DNA of 44,857 nt from Bacteroidales bacterium (GTDB lineage: Bacteria; Bacteroidota; Bacteroidia; Bacteroidales; UBA10428). Under the pieces are notes generated by a model that was not told where the DNA came from, made no database searches, and worked only from the letters and a program-made list of their open reading frames with translations. The stretch covers positions 1 to 44,857 of the forward strand of contig JAFGVA010000092.1 of NCBI GenBank assembly GCA_016938235.1. The letters are read 5' to 3'. The position numbers were made by a program, and so were the translations under genes. This document shows positions 33,738 through 43,167 of this stretch, piece after piece (the first letter of the stretch is position 1; every line of letters starts with the position of its first letter).

Positions 33738-34583
33738 ATGAAATCTCTTTTTCTATCGCTAATAGTAGTAGTAGTATTATTGTCATGTACAACTTCAAAA
33801 GTTGACAAAGAAGAACTTCCTGTTGCCCGGGTTTACGATAAATACCTGTATGCAAACGACTTAAAGAATGTTGTACCCAATAACCTGTCTCAAATTGATA
33901 GCCTGGCACTAATAAAAGATTACATTGATAAGTGGGTAAGAAAACAATTGTTATTATACCAGGCCGAACTTAACCTTACAGAAGAAGAAAAGAATGTTGA
34001 GAAGCAAATACAGGATTACAGAACATCTCTGTTAATCTTTATTTACGAGCAGAATTTAATCGGCCAAAAACTTGATACTAACCTAAGCGAAGAAGAAGCA
34101 TTGGAATATTACCAGGAAAATTCTTCAAACTTTATTTTAAACAACAACCTGGTTAAAGCATTGTATATAAAAGTTCCCAAATCAGCTCCCGATATCTGGA
34201 AATTACGCCGATGGTATCAGTCCGATAAAGAAGAAGATATTAAAGAACTTGAAGCTTATTGCTTTAACAATGCAGAGAAGTATGATTATTTTAACGATGA
34301 TTGGGTGGAATTCCGGGTTATTGAAGAACAGCTTCCCAGACTTTACACTTCAGCAAAAAACATTTTATCAACCAGAAACACAATAGAACTACAAGACGAT
34401 AATTACAGGTATTTTGTAAGAATTTTCGACTACAGACTTGAAGGTACTGTTGCACCATTGGAATATGTAAGACATAACATATACAGCATCATATTAAACA
34501 AACGTAAAATACAATACATTAACCGGCTCGAAGCAGATATTTATAACGATGCTTTGAACCACGGTAATTTCAATATTTATTAA
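33738..34583 (+). CDS. SurA-like lipoprotein lacking a recognisable parvulin domain
   Basis: 281 residues. Lipoprotein signal peptide with lipobox LLSC (Cys17). Residues about 25-135 resemble the SurA N-terminal chaperone arm (VARVYDKYLYANDL, IDKWVRKQLLLYQAELNL, EEALEYYQENSSNF). The region where a parvulin domain should sit (about 140-245) lacks the GDIGW and FGFHI blocks seen in the two neighbours, so isomerase activity is unlikely. It sits between two SurA-like genes with 1-nt gaps on both sides. I infer a membrane-anchored partner or holdase in the same folding pathway. Confidence 0.75.
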   Translation: MKSLFLSLIVVVVLLSCTTSKVDKEELPVARVYDKYLYANDLKNVVPNNLSQIDSLALIKDYIDKWVRKQLLLYQAELNLTEEEKNVEKQIQDYRTSLLIFIYEQNLIGQKLDTNLSEEEALEYYQENSSNFILNNNLVKALYIKVPKSAPDIWKLRRWYQSDKEEDIKELEAYCFNNAEKYDYFNDDWVEFRVIEEQLPRLYTSAKNILSTRNTIELQDDNYRYFVRIFDYRLEGTVAPLEYVRHNIYSIILNKRKIQYINRLEADIYNDALNHGNFNIY

Positions 34584-34584
34584 A

Positions 34585-35913
34585 ATGATATATAGATTTT
34601 TAACAGTATTTTTCATAGGAATAATTTCACTGCCCGTATTTAGCCAACCATTTATTGCAGATAAAATTGTTGCAGTTGTTGGTAAAACAACAATATTATA
34701 TTCTGATGTTGAGGATCAGTATATGCAACTTTTGGCTCAGGGAGAAAAGGTGGATAAGTGCACAATATTTGAAGATATGCTGGCTCAAAAGTTAATGGTG
34801 GCTCAGGCCGAGATTGATAGTATTGAAATATCGCCCGGAGAGGTAGAAATGGAACTAGAACAGCGGCTGACCTATTTTATTAATCAAATCGGTTCAGAAG
34901 AAAAACTGGTTGCCTATTTCAATAAATCGGTTATTGAAATTAAAGAAGATATGCGCGATATGGTTAGAGAACAAATACTTATGCAGCGCATGCAAGGCGA
35001 AATAGTTAAAGGAATGTCAATAACACCAAAGGAAGTTAAAGAATTTTACAATTCCTTGCATCCTGACAGCATTCCTTACGTTGACTCTGAAATTGAAATT
35101 AACCAGATAACCATATACCCTCGTTCAAGTGAAACAGCAATTTTTGAAGTAAAAGAAAAGCTATTGAATATTCGCGAAAGAATTCAGAATGGTGAAAACT
35201 TTGCAACTCTGGCCGTTTTATATTCCGAAGGCCCTTCTGCTACCCGGGGTGGCGATATTGGCTGGTCTGGAAAAGCAGAGCTCGACCCTGCATATGCCAA
35301 GGCAGCTTTTGCACTTAAGAAAAACCAGGTTTCAAAAATTGTTGAGTCTGCCTTTGGTTTCCACATCATTCAATTACTTGATAAAACAGAAGATCGTGTA
35401 AAAACACGACATATTTTAATGAAACCAAAAATTTCTACTGAGGCCAAAGAAGAAATTCTGAATAAGCTTGATTCTCTTGCTACACTAATACGAATTGACA
35501 GCATGACTTTTGAGAAAGCTGCAATGTACTACTCACAAGACGAAGACACAAGGCTTAACGGCGGACTCAAAGTTAATCCGGCTACGATGAACACAAGGTT
35601 CAAAATAAACGAATTCTCAGGCAACGAATATTATTTAATTCGTAAACTTAAAGTCGGAGAAATTTCTGAACCCTATGAATCTGTTGATAATAAAGGTAAA
35701 ACAGTATATAAAATAGTACAGTTAAAGTCGAGAACCGAGCCTCATAAAGCTAATGTCAAAGACGATTTCGATATGTTAAAGAGTATGGCCTTAAATAAGA
35801 AACGTTCGCAAATTGTTGATGACTGGGTTGAAGAAAAAGCCGGTGAGGTTTATACCAGGATTGAAGAACCATTCAAAAACTGTGACTTTACAATTAAAAG
35901 CTGGAAAAAATAA
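34585..35913 (+). CDS. surA: SurA-type periplasmic chaperone / peptidyl-prolyl isomerase
   Basis: 442 residues, close to SurA length. A signal peptide (about 1-21, ending VFSQ) is followed by the SurA N-terminal domain (about 22-165, with DKIVAVVGKTTILYSDVEDQY), parvulin domain 1 (about 170-272, GGDIGWSGKAELDPAYAKAAF, SAFGFHIIQL), a second diverged parvulin domain (about 275-385, VKTRHILMKP, VGEISEPYES) and a C-terminal strand region that completes the chaperone core. It assists outer-membrane beta-barrel assembly. Its stop codon overlaps the ATG of the OstA-like gene (TAATG), giving translational coupling between barrel chaperone and LPS-transport-type genes. Confidence 0.88.
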   Translation: MIYRFLTVFFIGIISLPVFSQPFIADKIVAVVGKTTILYSDVEDQYMQLLAQGEKVDKCTIFEDMLAQKLMVAQAEIDSIEISPGEVEMELEQRLTYFINQIGSEEKLVAYFNKSVIEIKEDMRDMVREQILMQRMQGEIVKGMSITPKEVKEFYNSLHPDSIPYVDSEIEINQITIYPRSSETAIFEVKEKLLNIRERIQNGENFATLAVLYSEGPSATRGGDIGWSGKAELDPAYAKAAFALKKNQVSKIVESAFGFHIIQLLDKTEDRVKTRHILMKPKISTEAKEEILNKLDSLATLIRIDSMTFEKAAMYYSQDEDTRLNGGLKVNPATMNTRFKINEFSGNEYYLIRKLKVGEISEPYESVDNKGKTVYKIVQLKSRTEPHKANVKDDFDMLKSMALNKKRSQIVDDWVEEKAGEVYTRIEEPFKNCDFTIKSWKK

Positions 35914-37427
35914 TGCAGAGATTAGGGATTATAAAGTTTCTTCTTCCCGGATTAATCTTACTTTATAATTGCCAGGGAGTTTTCTCCCAGCGAAAGGAGA
36001 CAAGGGTACAATATGCAGCCCAGATTAGCGAAGTAGATAAAAAGATAGGTCGTGGGGCTCAACGACTGTTGGGTGATGTGGTTTTTACTCACGAAGGTTC
36101 TAAAATGTACTGCGATAGTGCCTATTTCTACTCAAAAACAAATTCGCTCGATGCTTATAACAACATTTATATTAACCAGGGAGACACCGTATTTCTGTAT
36201 GGCGACTTTTTGCATTACGATGGTAAATCAAGACTTGCCGAAGTAACGGGCAGGCAGGTAAAACTAATCGATGATGAAACAATTCTTACAACCACCAGGC
36301 TTGATTATAATCTTCAGAACAGTCTTGGGTATTATATGCAATATGCACATGTTGTAAATCAGGAAAATACCCTGGAAAGTAACATCGGGTATTACTACGC
36401 TAAAAAAGAAACTTTTCATTTCAGCGATAGTGTAAAAGTAACAACACCCGATTACACTATTTATTCCGATACTTTAAAATATCATACAAAGACCGGTATT
36501 GCCACATTTCTCGGACCAACAGACATGATTGGTGACAGTAGTCATATATATTGTGAAAAAGGCTGGTACGATTCTAAAAATGAAATAGCCGAGCTGGAAG
36601 ACAATGCCTGGGCCGATAATATGAAACAACTTGTTAAAGGTGACTATATTCTATACAACAAAGCCAGCGGAGAAGGTTTTGCCAGGCATAATGTAGAAAT
36701 AACCGACAAGGAGAAAGATATTATACTAACCGGAAATATTGCCCGCTATAACGACAGTACCGAATATGCCTATATGACAGATTCGGCGCAGTTTATTCAA
36801 TTTTCAGAAACCGATACCTTATTCCTGCATGCTGATTCGCTGAAAACTTTTCCGGACACCTCGGGGCAAAAAGTTTTGCAGGCATTTAAAAATGCCAGGT
36901 TTTACAGACAGAATGTTCAAGGCTTAAGCGACTCCATTGTATACACCTTTGTCGATTCAATAGCACGTTTGTATGGCAACCCGGTTCTATGGAGGGAGCA
37001 AAACCAGATATCGGCTGAAACCATCGATTTAATCACAAAAAACCAGCTAATCGATAAAATGATTCTTAAACGTGATGCTTTTATTTCAAGCAAAGAGGAC
37101 GATACGGCTTCCTTTAACCAGATTAAAGGAAAAGATATGGTTTGTTTCTTTGAAAACAGTCAGCTTGTAAAGATTGAAGTAGATGGAAATGGGCAAACAA
37201 TTTATTACGCAAAGGAAGATGATGAAATTGTTGGTGTAAACAAAGTTGAATGTTCCAGAATGATTATGCATTTCAAAGATAACGATGTAACACACATCAA
37301 CTTTTATCAAAACCCAAAAGGCGTTTTATATCCTTTAGATCAGGCTCCCGAAAACGAATTGATACTTAAGGGTTTTGAATGGAAAGAAGCTCTGCGTCCT
37401 AAAAACCGTTACGATATTTTCAAATAA
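35913..37427 (+). CDS. OstA/LptA-like lipopolysaccharide transport protein
   Basis: 504 residues. A signal peptide (about 1-26) is followed by repeated beta-jellyroll turns of the OstA/LptA type: RLLGDVVFTHEGSKMYCDSA (about 52-71), NNIYINQGDTVFLYGDFLHY, SVKVTTPDYTIYSDTLKYHT and more. In Bacteroidota this longer OstA-like protein is thought to bridge lipopolysaccharide across the periplasm or fulfil part of the LptD/LptA role. Its start overlaps the surA stop, placing it in an outer-membrane biogenesis operon. Its own stop codon overlaps the A-tract of the terminator serving the convergent DUF2795 gene. Confidence 0.88.
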   Translation: MQRLGIIKFLLPGLILLYNCQGVFSQRKETRVQYAAQISEVDKKIGRGAQRLLGDVVFTHEGSKMYCDSAYFYSKTNSLDAYNNIYINQGDTVFLYGDFLHYDGKSRLAEVTGRQVKLIDDETILTTTRLDYNLQNSLGYYMQYAHVVNQENTLESNIGYYYAKKETFHFSDSVKVTTPDYTIYSDTLKYHTKTGIATFLGPTDMIGDSSHIYCEKGWYDSKNEIAELEDNAWADNMKQLVKGDYILYNKASGEGFARHNVEITDKEKDIILTGNIARYNDSTEYAYMTDSAQFIQFSETDTLFLHADSLKTFPDTSGQKVLQAFKNARFYRQNVQGLSDSIVYTFVDSIARLYGNPVLWREQNQISAETIDLITKNQLIDKMILKRDAFISSKEDDTASFNQIKGKDMVCFFENSQLVKIEVDGNGQTIYYAKEDDEIVGVNKVECSRMIMHFKDNDVTHINFYQNPKGVLYPLDQAPENELILKGFEWKEALRPKNRYDIFK

Positions 37428-37454
37428 AAAAATGGGATTATTTTTATAATCCCA
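37426..37454 (-). terminator. terminator shared by convergent genes
   Basis: TGGGATTAT (37433-37441) and ATAATCCCA (37446-37454) form a perfect 9-bp stem with a TTTT loop. On the minus strand it is followed by seven T, so it ends the DUF2795 transcript strongly. On the plus strand it directly follows the OstA-like stop codon but lacks a T-run. Confidence 0.82.
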
Positions 37455-37458
37455 TCAA

Positions 37459-37680
37459 TTAGTATTCATCTTCATTAAAGAAGAAGTCATCCTTGCTTGG
37501 ATAATCCGGCCAAATGTCTTCTATACTTTCGTATATTTCTCCTTCATCTTCTATTTCCTGTAAATTTTCAATTACTTCGAGAGGCGCACCGGAACGAATT
37601 CCGAAATCTATGAGCTCATCTTTGCTTGCTGGCCAGGGAGCATCTTCTAACTTTGACGCTAATTCTAGTGTCCAATACAT
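37459..37680 (-). CDS. DUF2795-family small acidic protein
   Basis: 73 residues, strongly acidic. It begins MYWTLELASKLEDAPWPASK, the conserved DUF2795-type opening with a PWPA motif, followed by DELIDFGIRSGAPLEVIENLQ, and ends in a run of Asp/Glu/Phe. Common as a stand-alone small protein in Bacteroidota; no function established that I know of. The terminator is only 5 nt after its stop codon. Confidence 0.82.
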   Translation of the reverse strand: MYWTLELASKLEDAPWPASKDELIDFGIRSGAPLEVIENLQEIEDEGEIYESIEDIWPDYPSKDDFFFNEDEY

Positions 37681-37737
37681 AGCTATTGAGATTTAAATTA
37701 ATTCTGTTTTAAAAATCTGCAAATATAAAAATTAATA

Positions 37738-38292
37738 TTACTTATCCAACCCCGGTTTCCATTTTATCTCATCAATTTGAAAATCATATAAAATTGCACG
37801 TGCAAGCACAAAAAGATAATCCGATAAACGATTGATATACACCATTATATGCTTCGGTACTGCATCAACTTCGTGTAACGATAAAACAATTCTTTCTGTA
37901 CGACGGCAAATTGTTCTTGCTACATGGCAAAGCGATGAAGCCACATGACCTCCGGGTATAACAAAATATTTAAGTTCTGGCAATGCCGCACTCAGTCGGT
38001 CAATCTCTGCTTCTATCTGTACGATTCTTATTTCAGAAAGTTTCGGTAAATTATCATAACAGTCTATACAATCCGATGCTAATATGGAAGAAACAACCAT
38101 CAAATCTTCTAATATCTCAAATAAAGTTTTCTTGTGTTCTTCCTTTATATCATGGTCACGTAAATGAGCAAGATTCGAAATTAGTTCATCCGCAGTGCCA
38201 TAAGCTTCAATTCTGATATGGTTTTTAGGTACTCTTTTACCCCCTATAAGAGCAGTGGTACCAAAGTCTCCGGTTTTAGTATAAATTTTCAT
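37738..38292 (-). CDS. cob(I)yrinic acid a,c-diamide adenosyltransferase, PduO type
   Basis: 184 residues, a complete PduO/MMAB-type corrinoid adenosyltransferase. The N-terminal ATP-binding segment reads YTKTGDFGTTALIGGKRVPK; the conserved helix ARTICRRTERIVLSL is near 125-139; and YINRLSDYLFVLAR near 153-166 closes the active site. It transfers the adenosyl group of ATP to cob(I)alamin to make adenosylcobalamin. I looked for a cobalamin riboswitch in the short region upstream (38293-38405) and saw none. Its neighbours are unrelated, so it appears as a stand-alone salvage/activation gene. Confidence 0.93.
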   Translation of the reverse strand: MKIYTKTGDFGTTALIGGKRVPKNHIRIEAYGTADELISNLAHLRDHDIKEEHKKTLFEILEDLMVVSSILASDCIDCYDNLPKLSEIRIVQIEAEIDRLSAALPELKYFVIPGGHVASSLCHVARTICRRTERIVLSLHEVDAVPKHIMVYINRLSDYLFVLARAILYDFQIDEIKWKPGLDK

Positions 38293-38405
38293 ATTTTATG
38301 CAATTTGTCCAATACAATAATCAAGCCCCGAATAAAAATGCAAACATATTATTAATGCATTATTTATAACAGGTTTTTGGTTTATCTTTTCATTTTTCCG
38401 GTCAA

Positions 38406-39203
38406 TTAAAATCTTACCCTGTAATACCCGGGAGTCAGCATTTCACCAATTATTACAATTCCCATAGAGTAAATATCAACTGCAATATCGGAACGCTCAC
38501 CTATTTCTTTCCATGCCTTGCCCATACCTCTCGACCAGTAGATATCATCAAATACAATAATTCCTCTGTTCATGGCAGCCGCCAGTTGTTTGTAATAGTT
38601 TATAGTAGCCTGGTAGGTATGGTTACCATCGACAAATACAAAATCGGGCTTATACTGGCCAAGAAACCGGGGAATTTCATCGTCAAAATTTCCGCAAATA
38701 AAATGAATGCCCTGAGCGTTTAATTTATTAAGATATTCCTTTGCAACATGCTGAACAGCAGAATTTCCCTCAAGTGTAAATAAACTGCAATTCTCCGGCA
38801 TTGCATTGGCCATGTAAAGAGTACTAATGCCTGCCGAAGTACCTATCTCCAAAATTGTTGATGGCTTATAATACGATATCGCTTTATATAATAGTTCGCC
38901 GTATTTAGCTTTAATACCGGCATTTCTGGCAATTTTTCCAATTACTCTGTTATCTTTTTTACCAAAGTTGGAAGAACCCGCTCCATACTCAGTAAACTCT
39001 ACAATTCTTGTGTCTTTTTTAATTTCCTCGATTATTTCTGATACATCATCTGGTTCACTTTTGTGTAATTTTTGAAAAATAACTTTTGATACCAACTCAA
39101 AGGCTGCCGGAGAGTGAATTCCCCTGCCTTTTCTGTGTTTTGACAGCAGGAAATGCTTTAGCAAGCTCAAGGAAGCAAAGATTTTATCAGAAAAATTAAC
39201 CAT
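38406..39203 (-). CDS. class I SAM-dependent O-methyltransferase-like protein
   Basis: 265 residues. A helical N-terminal region (about 1-75; LLSKHRKGRGIHSPAAFELV) is followed by a methyltransferase core with motif I ILEIGTSAGISTLYMAN (about 112-128), the acidic strand end FTLEG, and FVFVDGNHTYQATINYY (about 195-211) as in catechol O-methyltransferase-type enzymes. FDDIYWSRGMGKAW follows near 223. No membrane span. Substrate unknown. The ATG lies only about 5 nt from a consensus -7 box, so the mRNA may be leaderless; no alternative in-frame ATG exists before the core. Confidence 0.8.
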   Translation of the reverse strand: MVNFSDKIFASLSLLKHFLLSKHRKGRGIHSPAAFELVSKVIFQKLHKSEPDDVSEIIEEIKKDTRIVEFTEYGAGSSNFGKKDNRVIGKIARNAGIKAKYGELLYKAISYYKPSTILEIGTSAGISTLYMANAMPENCSLFTLEGNSAVQHVAKEYLNKLNAQGIHFICGNFDDEIPRFLGQYKPDFVFVDGNHTYQATINYYKQLAAAMNRGIIVFDDIYWSRGMGKAWKEIGERSDIAVDIYSMGIVIIGEMLTPGYYRVRF

Positions 39204-39207
39204 AGTT

Positions 39208-39235
39208 CAAATATAATGGTTTTCTGTTTCGTCAA
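39208..39235 (-). promoter_or_regulatory. consensus promoter almost touching its start codon
   Basis: On the minus strand TATATTTG occupies 39208-39215 and a TTG 39233-39235, 17 nt apart. The start codon is 39201-39203, so the predicted transcription start falls on or next to it. Confidence 0.6.
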
Positions 39236-39275
39236 GATTTTACATCTTTAAACAAATATTTCGGGCTTTATTCAA

Positions 39276-41381
39276 ATGAGCAGCTACCTCGATACGGATA
39301 TCATGTACCTAAAGGGAGTCGGTCCAAAACGTTCCGAAGTCCTTAAGAAGGAACTGAATATAAATACATTCAGGGATTTGCTATATCATTTTCCCTTTAA
39401 ATACCTTGACCGATCAAAATTTCATCGCATAAGCGAGATAAACGCAACCAACGCTTACATTCAAATTAAAGGCAAAATAACATCGTTCAGAACAGAGGGA
39501 ACGAAATATAAAAAAAGGCTTTTTGCAAAATTCGCCGATGAGACCGGCACAATAGAATTAGTATGGTTTCAGGGCATAAACTGGGTTACTAAAAATTACA
39601 ATGTAGGTGGAGAATATATAGTTTTTGGAAAGCCCGCGGTGTATAACCGTAAAATAAGCATTGCTCATCCGGAATTGGAACCACTTGAAAGAACAAGCCC
39701 AACATCAAGATCTGCTTTTGAACCCCAATATCATACAACAGAGAAAATGAAGGCGAGCTATCTGAATTCAAAGGCAATACAGGTACTCATTTTTAAAATA
39801 ATATCTTCGCCCGAATTTAATATTGAAGAAACGCTGCCTGATTATATCCTCGGTAAAGAAAAACTTACTCCACTTAAGCAAACCATCCGTTGTATTCATT
39901 TTCCGAATAACACAGATGAACTTAAGAAAGCTGAATACAGGTTGAAATTTGAAGAATTATTCTACATACAGCTTAGTATACTAAGATTAAAAACCGGCAG
40001 GGAAAATAAAATCAAAGGCTTTGTATTTGGCAGAGTGGCCGAACTGTTTAATGAGTTCTATAAAGAATATCTTCCCTTTGAATTAACAAATGCACAAAAA
40101 AGAGTTGTAAAAGAAATAAGGCACGATGTAGGCTCCGGGAAACAAATGAACCGCCTTTTACAGGGTGATGTTGGCAGCGGCAAAACTTTAGTGGCTCTTT
40201 TAAGCATGTTAATTGCTCTCGACAATGGTTTCCAGGCTTGTATGATGGCACCAACCGAAATTCTTGCCCAACAGCACTACAATACCTTAACCAGGATGCT
40301 CAATGGCATGGATGTAAACATCATGTTACTTACCGGTTCAACCAAAAAGAAAGACCGCGAAGTCCTTCATGCTGAATTAACCTCCGGAAGGCTTCATATT
40401 CTGATTGGCACCCATGCTTTAATTGAAGATAGTGTGATTTTTTCGAATCTCGGACTGGTAATAATTGATGAACAACACCGGTTTGGGGTGGCACAACGTG
40501 CCAAGCTGTGGCAAAAAAACGAACATCCTCCTCATGTTTTAGTAATGACCGCGACACCAATACCAAGAACACTTGCCATGACTTTGTATGGAGACCTTGA
40601 TGTTTCTGTTATTGATGAATTACCTCCCGGCAGAAAACCAATACAGACTTATCATTTTCGCGATTCCAAGAGACTTGCCATGTACGGTTTTCTGAGAAAG
40701 CAGATTGACATGGGCCGGCAGGTATATGTGGTATATCCATTAATAAAAGAATCGGAGAAACTCGATCTCCAGAACCTCGAAAATGGGTTTGATGGCATGG
40801 TTCAGGTATTTTCTCCTCCCAATTATAATGTTATTTGCGTTCACGGTAAGCTAAAACCACAGGAAAAGGAAACAGCCATGACCGTGTTTAAAAATGCCAA
40901 AGCACACATTCTTATGGCAACAACCGTAATCGAAGTTGGCGTTGATGTGCCAAATGCAACAGTTATGGTTATTGAAAGTGCTGAAAGATTCGGCCTTTCT
41001 CAATTGCACCAATTGCGAGGCAGGGTTGGCAGAGGTGCCGACCAAAGCTATTGTATACTCATGTCGTCGAATAAGCTGACAAACGAGGCCAGAAAACGAC
41101 TTGAAGTTATGATAGCCACAAACGACGGTTTTGAAATAGCCGAAGCTGATCTAAAACTAAGAGGCCCCGGTGATATTGAAGGAACCCAGCAAAGTGGTGT
41201 TCCATTCGTTTTAAAAATGGCAAATATTGCCCGCGACGGACAAATTTTACAATATGTCAGAAATATTGCTGACACCATACTTGAGCTTGATCCCTTGCTG
41301 GAAAAAACAGAAAATGCAATTCTTTCGGCGCAATTAAAAGTTATGAAGCAAAATATTGACGACTGGAGTCAAATCTCATAA
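39276..41381 (+). CDS. recG: RecG ATP-dependent DNA helicase
   Basis: 701 residues, full-length RecG. An N-terminal wedge domain with OB fold (about 1-170; LKGVGPKRSEVLKKELNINT at about 13-32) recognises branched DNA. The helicase core has Walker A LLQGDVGSGKTLVALL (about 291-306), the DEQH box IIDEQHRFG (about 396-404), LVMTATPIPRTLAMTLYGDL and LHQLRGRVGRG (about 579-589). The C-terminal TRG hairpin region includes GPGDIEGTQQSGVP. It reverses stalled replication forks. Heptad words begin on the base after its TAA stop codon. Confidence 0.96.
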   Translation: MSSYLDTDIMYLKGVGPKRSEVLKKELNINTFRDLLYHFPFKYLDRSKFHRISEINATNAYIQIKGKITSFRTEGTKYKKRLFAKFADETGTIELVWFQGINWVTKNYNVGGEYIVFGKPAVYNRKISIAHPELEPLERTSPTSRSAFEPQYHTTEKMKASYLNSKAIQVLIFKIISSPEFNIEETLPDYILGKEKLTPLKQTIRCIHFPNNTDELKKAEYRLKFEELFYIQLSILRLKTGRENKIKGFVFGRVAELFNEFYKEYLPFELTNAQKRVVKEIRHDVGSGKQMNRLLQGDVGSGKTLVALLSMLIALDNGFQACMMAPTEILAQQHYNTLTRMLNGMDVNIMLLTGSTKKKDREVLHAELTSGRLHILIGTHALIEDSVIFSNLGLVIIDEQHRFGVAQRAKLWQKNEHPPHVLVMTATPIPRTLAMTLYGDLDVSVIDELPPGRKPIQTYHFRDSKRLAMYGFLRKQIDMGRQVYVVYPLIKESEKLDLQNLENGFDGMVQVFSPPNYNVICVHGKLKPQEKETAMTVFKNAKAHILMATTVIEVGVDVPNATVMVIESAERFGLSQLHQLRGRVGRGADQSYCILMSSNKLTNEARKRLEVMIATNDGFEIAEADLKLRGPGDIEGTQQSGVPFVLKMANIARDGQILQYVRNIADTILELDPLLEKTENAILSAQLKVMKQNIDDWSQIS

Positions 41382-41409
41382 GTTTCAAGTTCAAAGTTCA
41401 AAGTTTCAA
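41382..41409. repeat. heptad array directly after the recG stop codon
   Basis: GTTTCAA, GTTCAAA, GTTCAAA, GTTTCAA: four heptads in phase, with a degenerate fifth (GTTCGTT). Read with the recG stop codon, the first 21 bp match 19 of 21 bases of the array end at 15450-15470 read from the rlmI strand. Confidence 0.85.
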
Positions 41410-41437
41410 GTTCGTTGCAAATAATGACAAAAAACTT

Positions 41438-41467
41438 CTGTTAGCTGGACATATTTTTTTAATTTTG
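41438..41467 (+). promoter_or_regulatory. promoter of the IMP dehydrogenase gene
   Basis: TAATTTTG (41460-41467) matches TAnnTTTG; CTG at 41438-41440, 19 nt upstream, is a weak -33 element. The leader to the ATG at 41496 is about 23 nt. Confidence 0.6.
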
Positions 41468-41495
41468 CACAATTTTATTTTAAAAATCACTCTCT

Positions 41496-42992
41496 ATGGC
41501 ACGGTTTCTAAAGGATGTATCAAGAACATTTAGCGAATACTTATTAATACCGGGTTTAACAACTAAAGAATGTGTGCCTTCTCAGGTATCTCTGCATACA
41601 CCATTGGTAAAATTCAAAAAAGGCGAAAAATCTGATATCGAACTAAATATACCCTTTGTTTCTGCTATTATGCAGTCGGTGTCTGACAGCAATATGGCTA
41701 TTGAACTTGCCAGGAACGGAGGTTTGTCCTTTATTTTCGGGTCGCAGTCTATCGAAACTCAGGCCGAAATGGTTAGAAAAGTGAAGAAATTTAAAGCTGG
41801 CTTTGTTGTTAGTGATGCCAATCTTAAACCTGATAATACCCTGCAAGATGTTCTTGAGTTAAAGGAAAAATCCGGCTACTCTACCATTGGAATCACTCAT
41901 GATGGAACTTCAACAGGTAAGTTTTTAGGAATTGTAACAGGAAGAGATTACAGACCCAGCAGAGACAATATTGATACTAAGGTTGAAGAATTTATGACTC
42001 CCTTTGCAAAAATTATTACCGGGGAGCTTGGCATTTCGCTAAACGAAGCCAACGATGTTATTTGGGAACATAAACTTAATGCCTTACCAATTATAGATAA
42101 AGACCAGCATCTGAGGTATTTTGTTTTCCGTAAAGATTACGACAGCCATAAAGATAATCCGAACGAATTATCTGACAGCAGCAAGAAATTGTTGGTTGGA
42201 GCCGGAATTAACTCGCGGGATTACAAAGAGCGTGTTCCTGAACTACTTGAAGCCGGAGTTGATGTTTTATGTATCGATTCTTCTGATGGATTCTCTGAAT
42301 ACCAAAAAGAAACCCTGGAATACATTAAAAGTTCGTATGGCAAAAATATAAAGGTTGGTGCAGGTAATGTTGTTGATAAAGAAGGATTCAGGTATTTAGT
42401 TGATGCCGGCGCTGATTTTATTAAAGTTGGTATTGGCGGCGGTTCAATTTGTATTACCAGGGAACAAAAAGGTATTGGCCGTGGTCAGGCTACATCGTTA
42501 ATTGATGTGGCTCATGCACGTGACGAATATTACAAGGAAACGGGTATTTATATTCCAATTTGTTCCGATGGCGGAATAGTGCAGGATTATCACATGGTAT
42601 TGGCATTGGCAATGGGAGCCGATTTTATTATGATGGGCCGTTATTTTGCACGCTTCGATGAAAGCCCAACACGTAAACTAATGGTTGGTGGCAATTATGT
42701 AAAAGAATACTGGGGCGAAGGTTCTAACAGGGCACGCAACTGGCAGCGATACGATATGGGCGGCTCAGAAAACCTGAAATTCGAAGAGGGTGTTGACAGT
42801 TATGTTCCGTATGCAGGAAAAATGAAGGATAACCTTGATATTACCCTGGGCAAAATTAAATCAACAATGTGCAGTTGCGGAGCTACTACAATTCCCGACT
42901 TATGTAAAAATGCTAAGATTACGCTTGTATCTTCAACCAGTATTATTGAAGGTGGAGCCCATGATGTTATTCTAAAGGAACCAAATTTGTAA
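41496..42992 (+). CDS. guaB: IMP dehydrogenase
   Basis: 498 residues, normal IMPDH length. A TIM-barrel catalytic domain is interrupted by a CBS pair (about 105-225; [21 protein letters not shown] is its first strand region). The catalytic Cys lies in [19 protein letters not shown] (about 310-328), with [20 protein letters not shown] as the phosphate-binding part and a flap carrying [13 protein letters not shown] (about 411-423). It converts IMP to XMP with NAD+, the committed step of guanine nucleotide synthesis. The flap sequence departs from the YRGMGS form of E. coli, as in a second bacterial subgroup. Monocistronic, with its own promoter; no clear terminator on this strand. Confidence 0.95.
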   Translation: MARFLKDVSRTFSEYLLIPGLTTKECVPSQVSLHTPLVKFKKGEKSDIELNIPFVSAIMQSVSDSNMAIELARNGGLSFIFGSQSIETQAEMVRKVKKFKAGFVVSDANLKPDNTLQDVLELKEKSGYSTIGITHDGTSTGKFLGIVTGRDYRPSRDNIDTKVEEFMTPFAKIITGELGISLNEANDVIWEHKLNALPIIDKDQHLRYFVFRKDYDSHKDNPNELSDSSKKLLVGAGINSRDYKERVPELLEAGVDVLCIDSSDGFSEYQKETLEYIKSSYGKNIKVGAGNVVDKEGFRYLVDAGADFIKVGIGGGSICITREQKGIGRGQATSLIDVAHARDEYYKETGIYIPICSDGGIVQDYHMVLALAMGADFIMMGRYFARFDESPTRKLMVGGNYVKEYWGEGSNRARNWQRYDMGGSENLKFEEGVDSYVPYAGKMKDNLDITLGKIKSTMCSCGATTIPDLCKNAKITLVSSTSIIEGGAHDVILKEPNL

Positions 42993-43167
42993 GCAAAAAA
43001 CTTTAGCGCATAAAAGGGCTATCACAAAACCAATATGTAGTTATTTTGAATTTCCTGTCTTTCTATATACAGGGGGTGAGGATCATAAAATACAGACTCT
43101 CCTGGTTTTTTATTCCGAAGTTGTCAAGACAGAACAACATTTACAATGTCATTTAGAATTTAGGTTA

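Noticed and set aside
38293..38405. Cobalamin riboswitch before the adenosyltransferase
   Set aside because: The region is short and AT-rich and lacks the conserved B12-box and the multi-helix layout.
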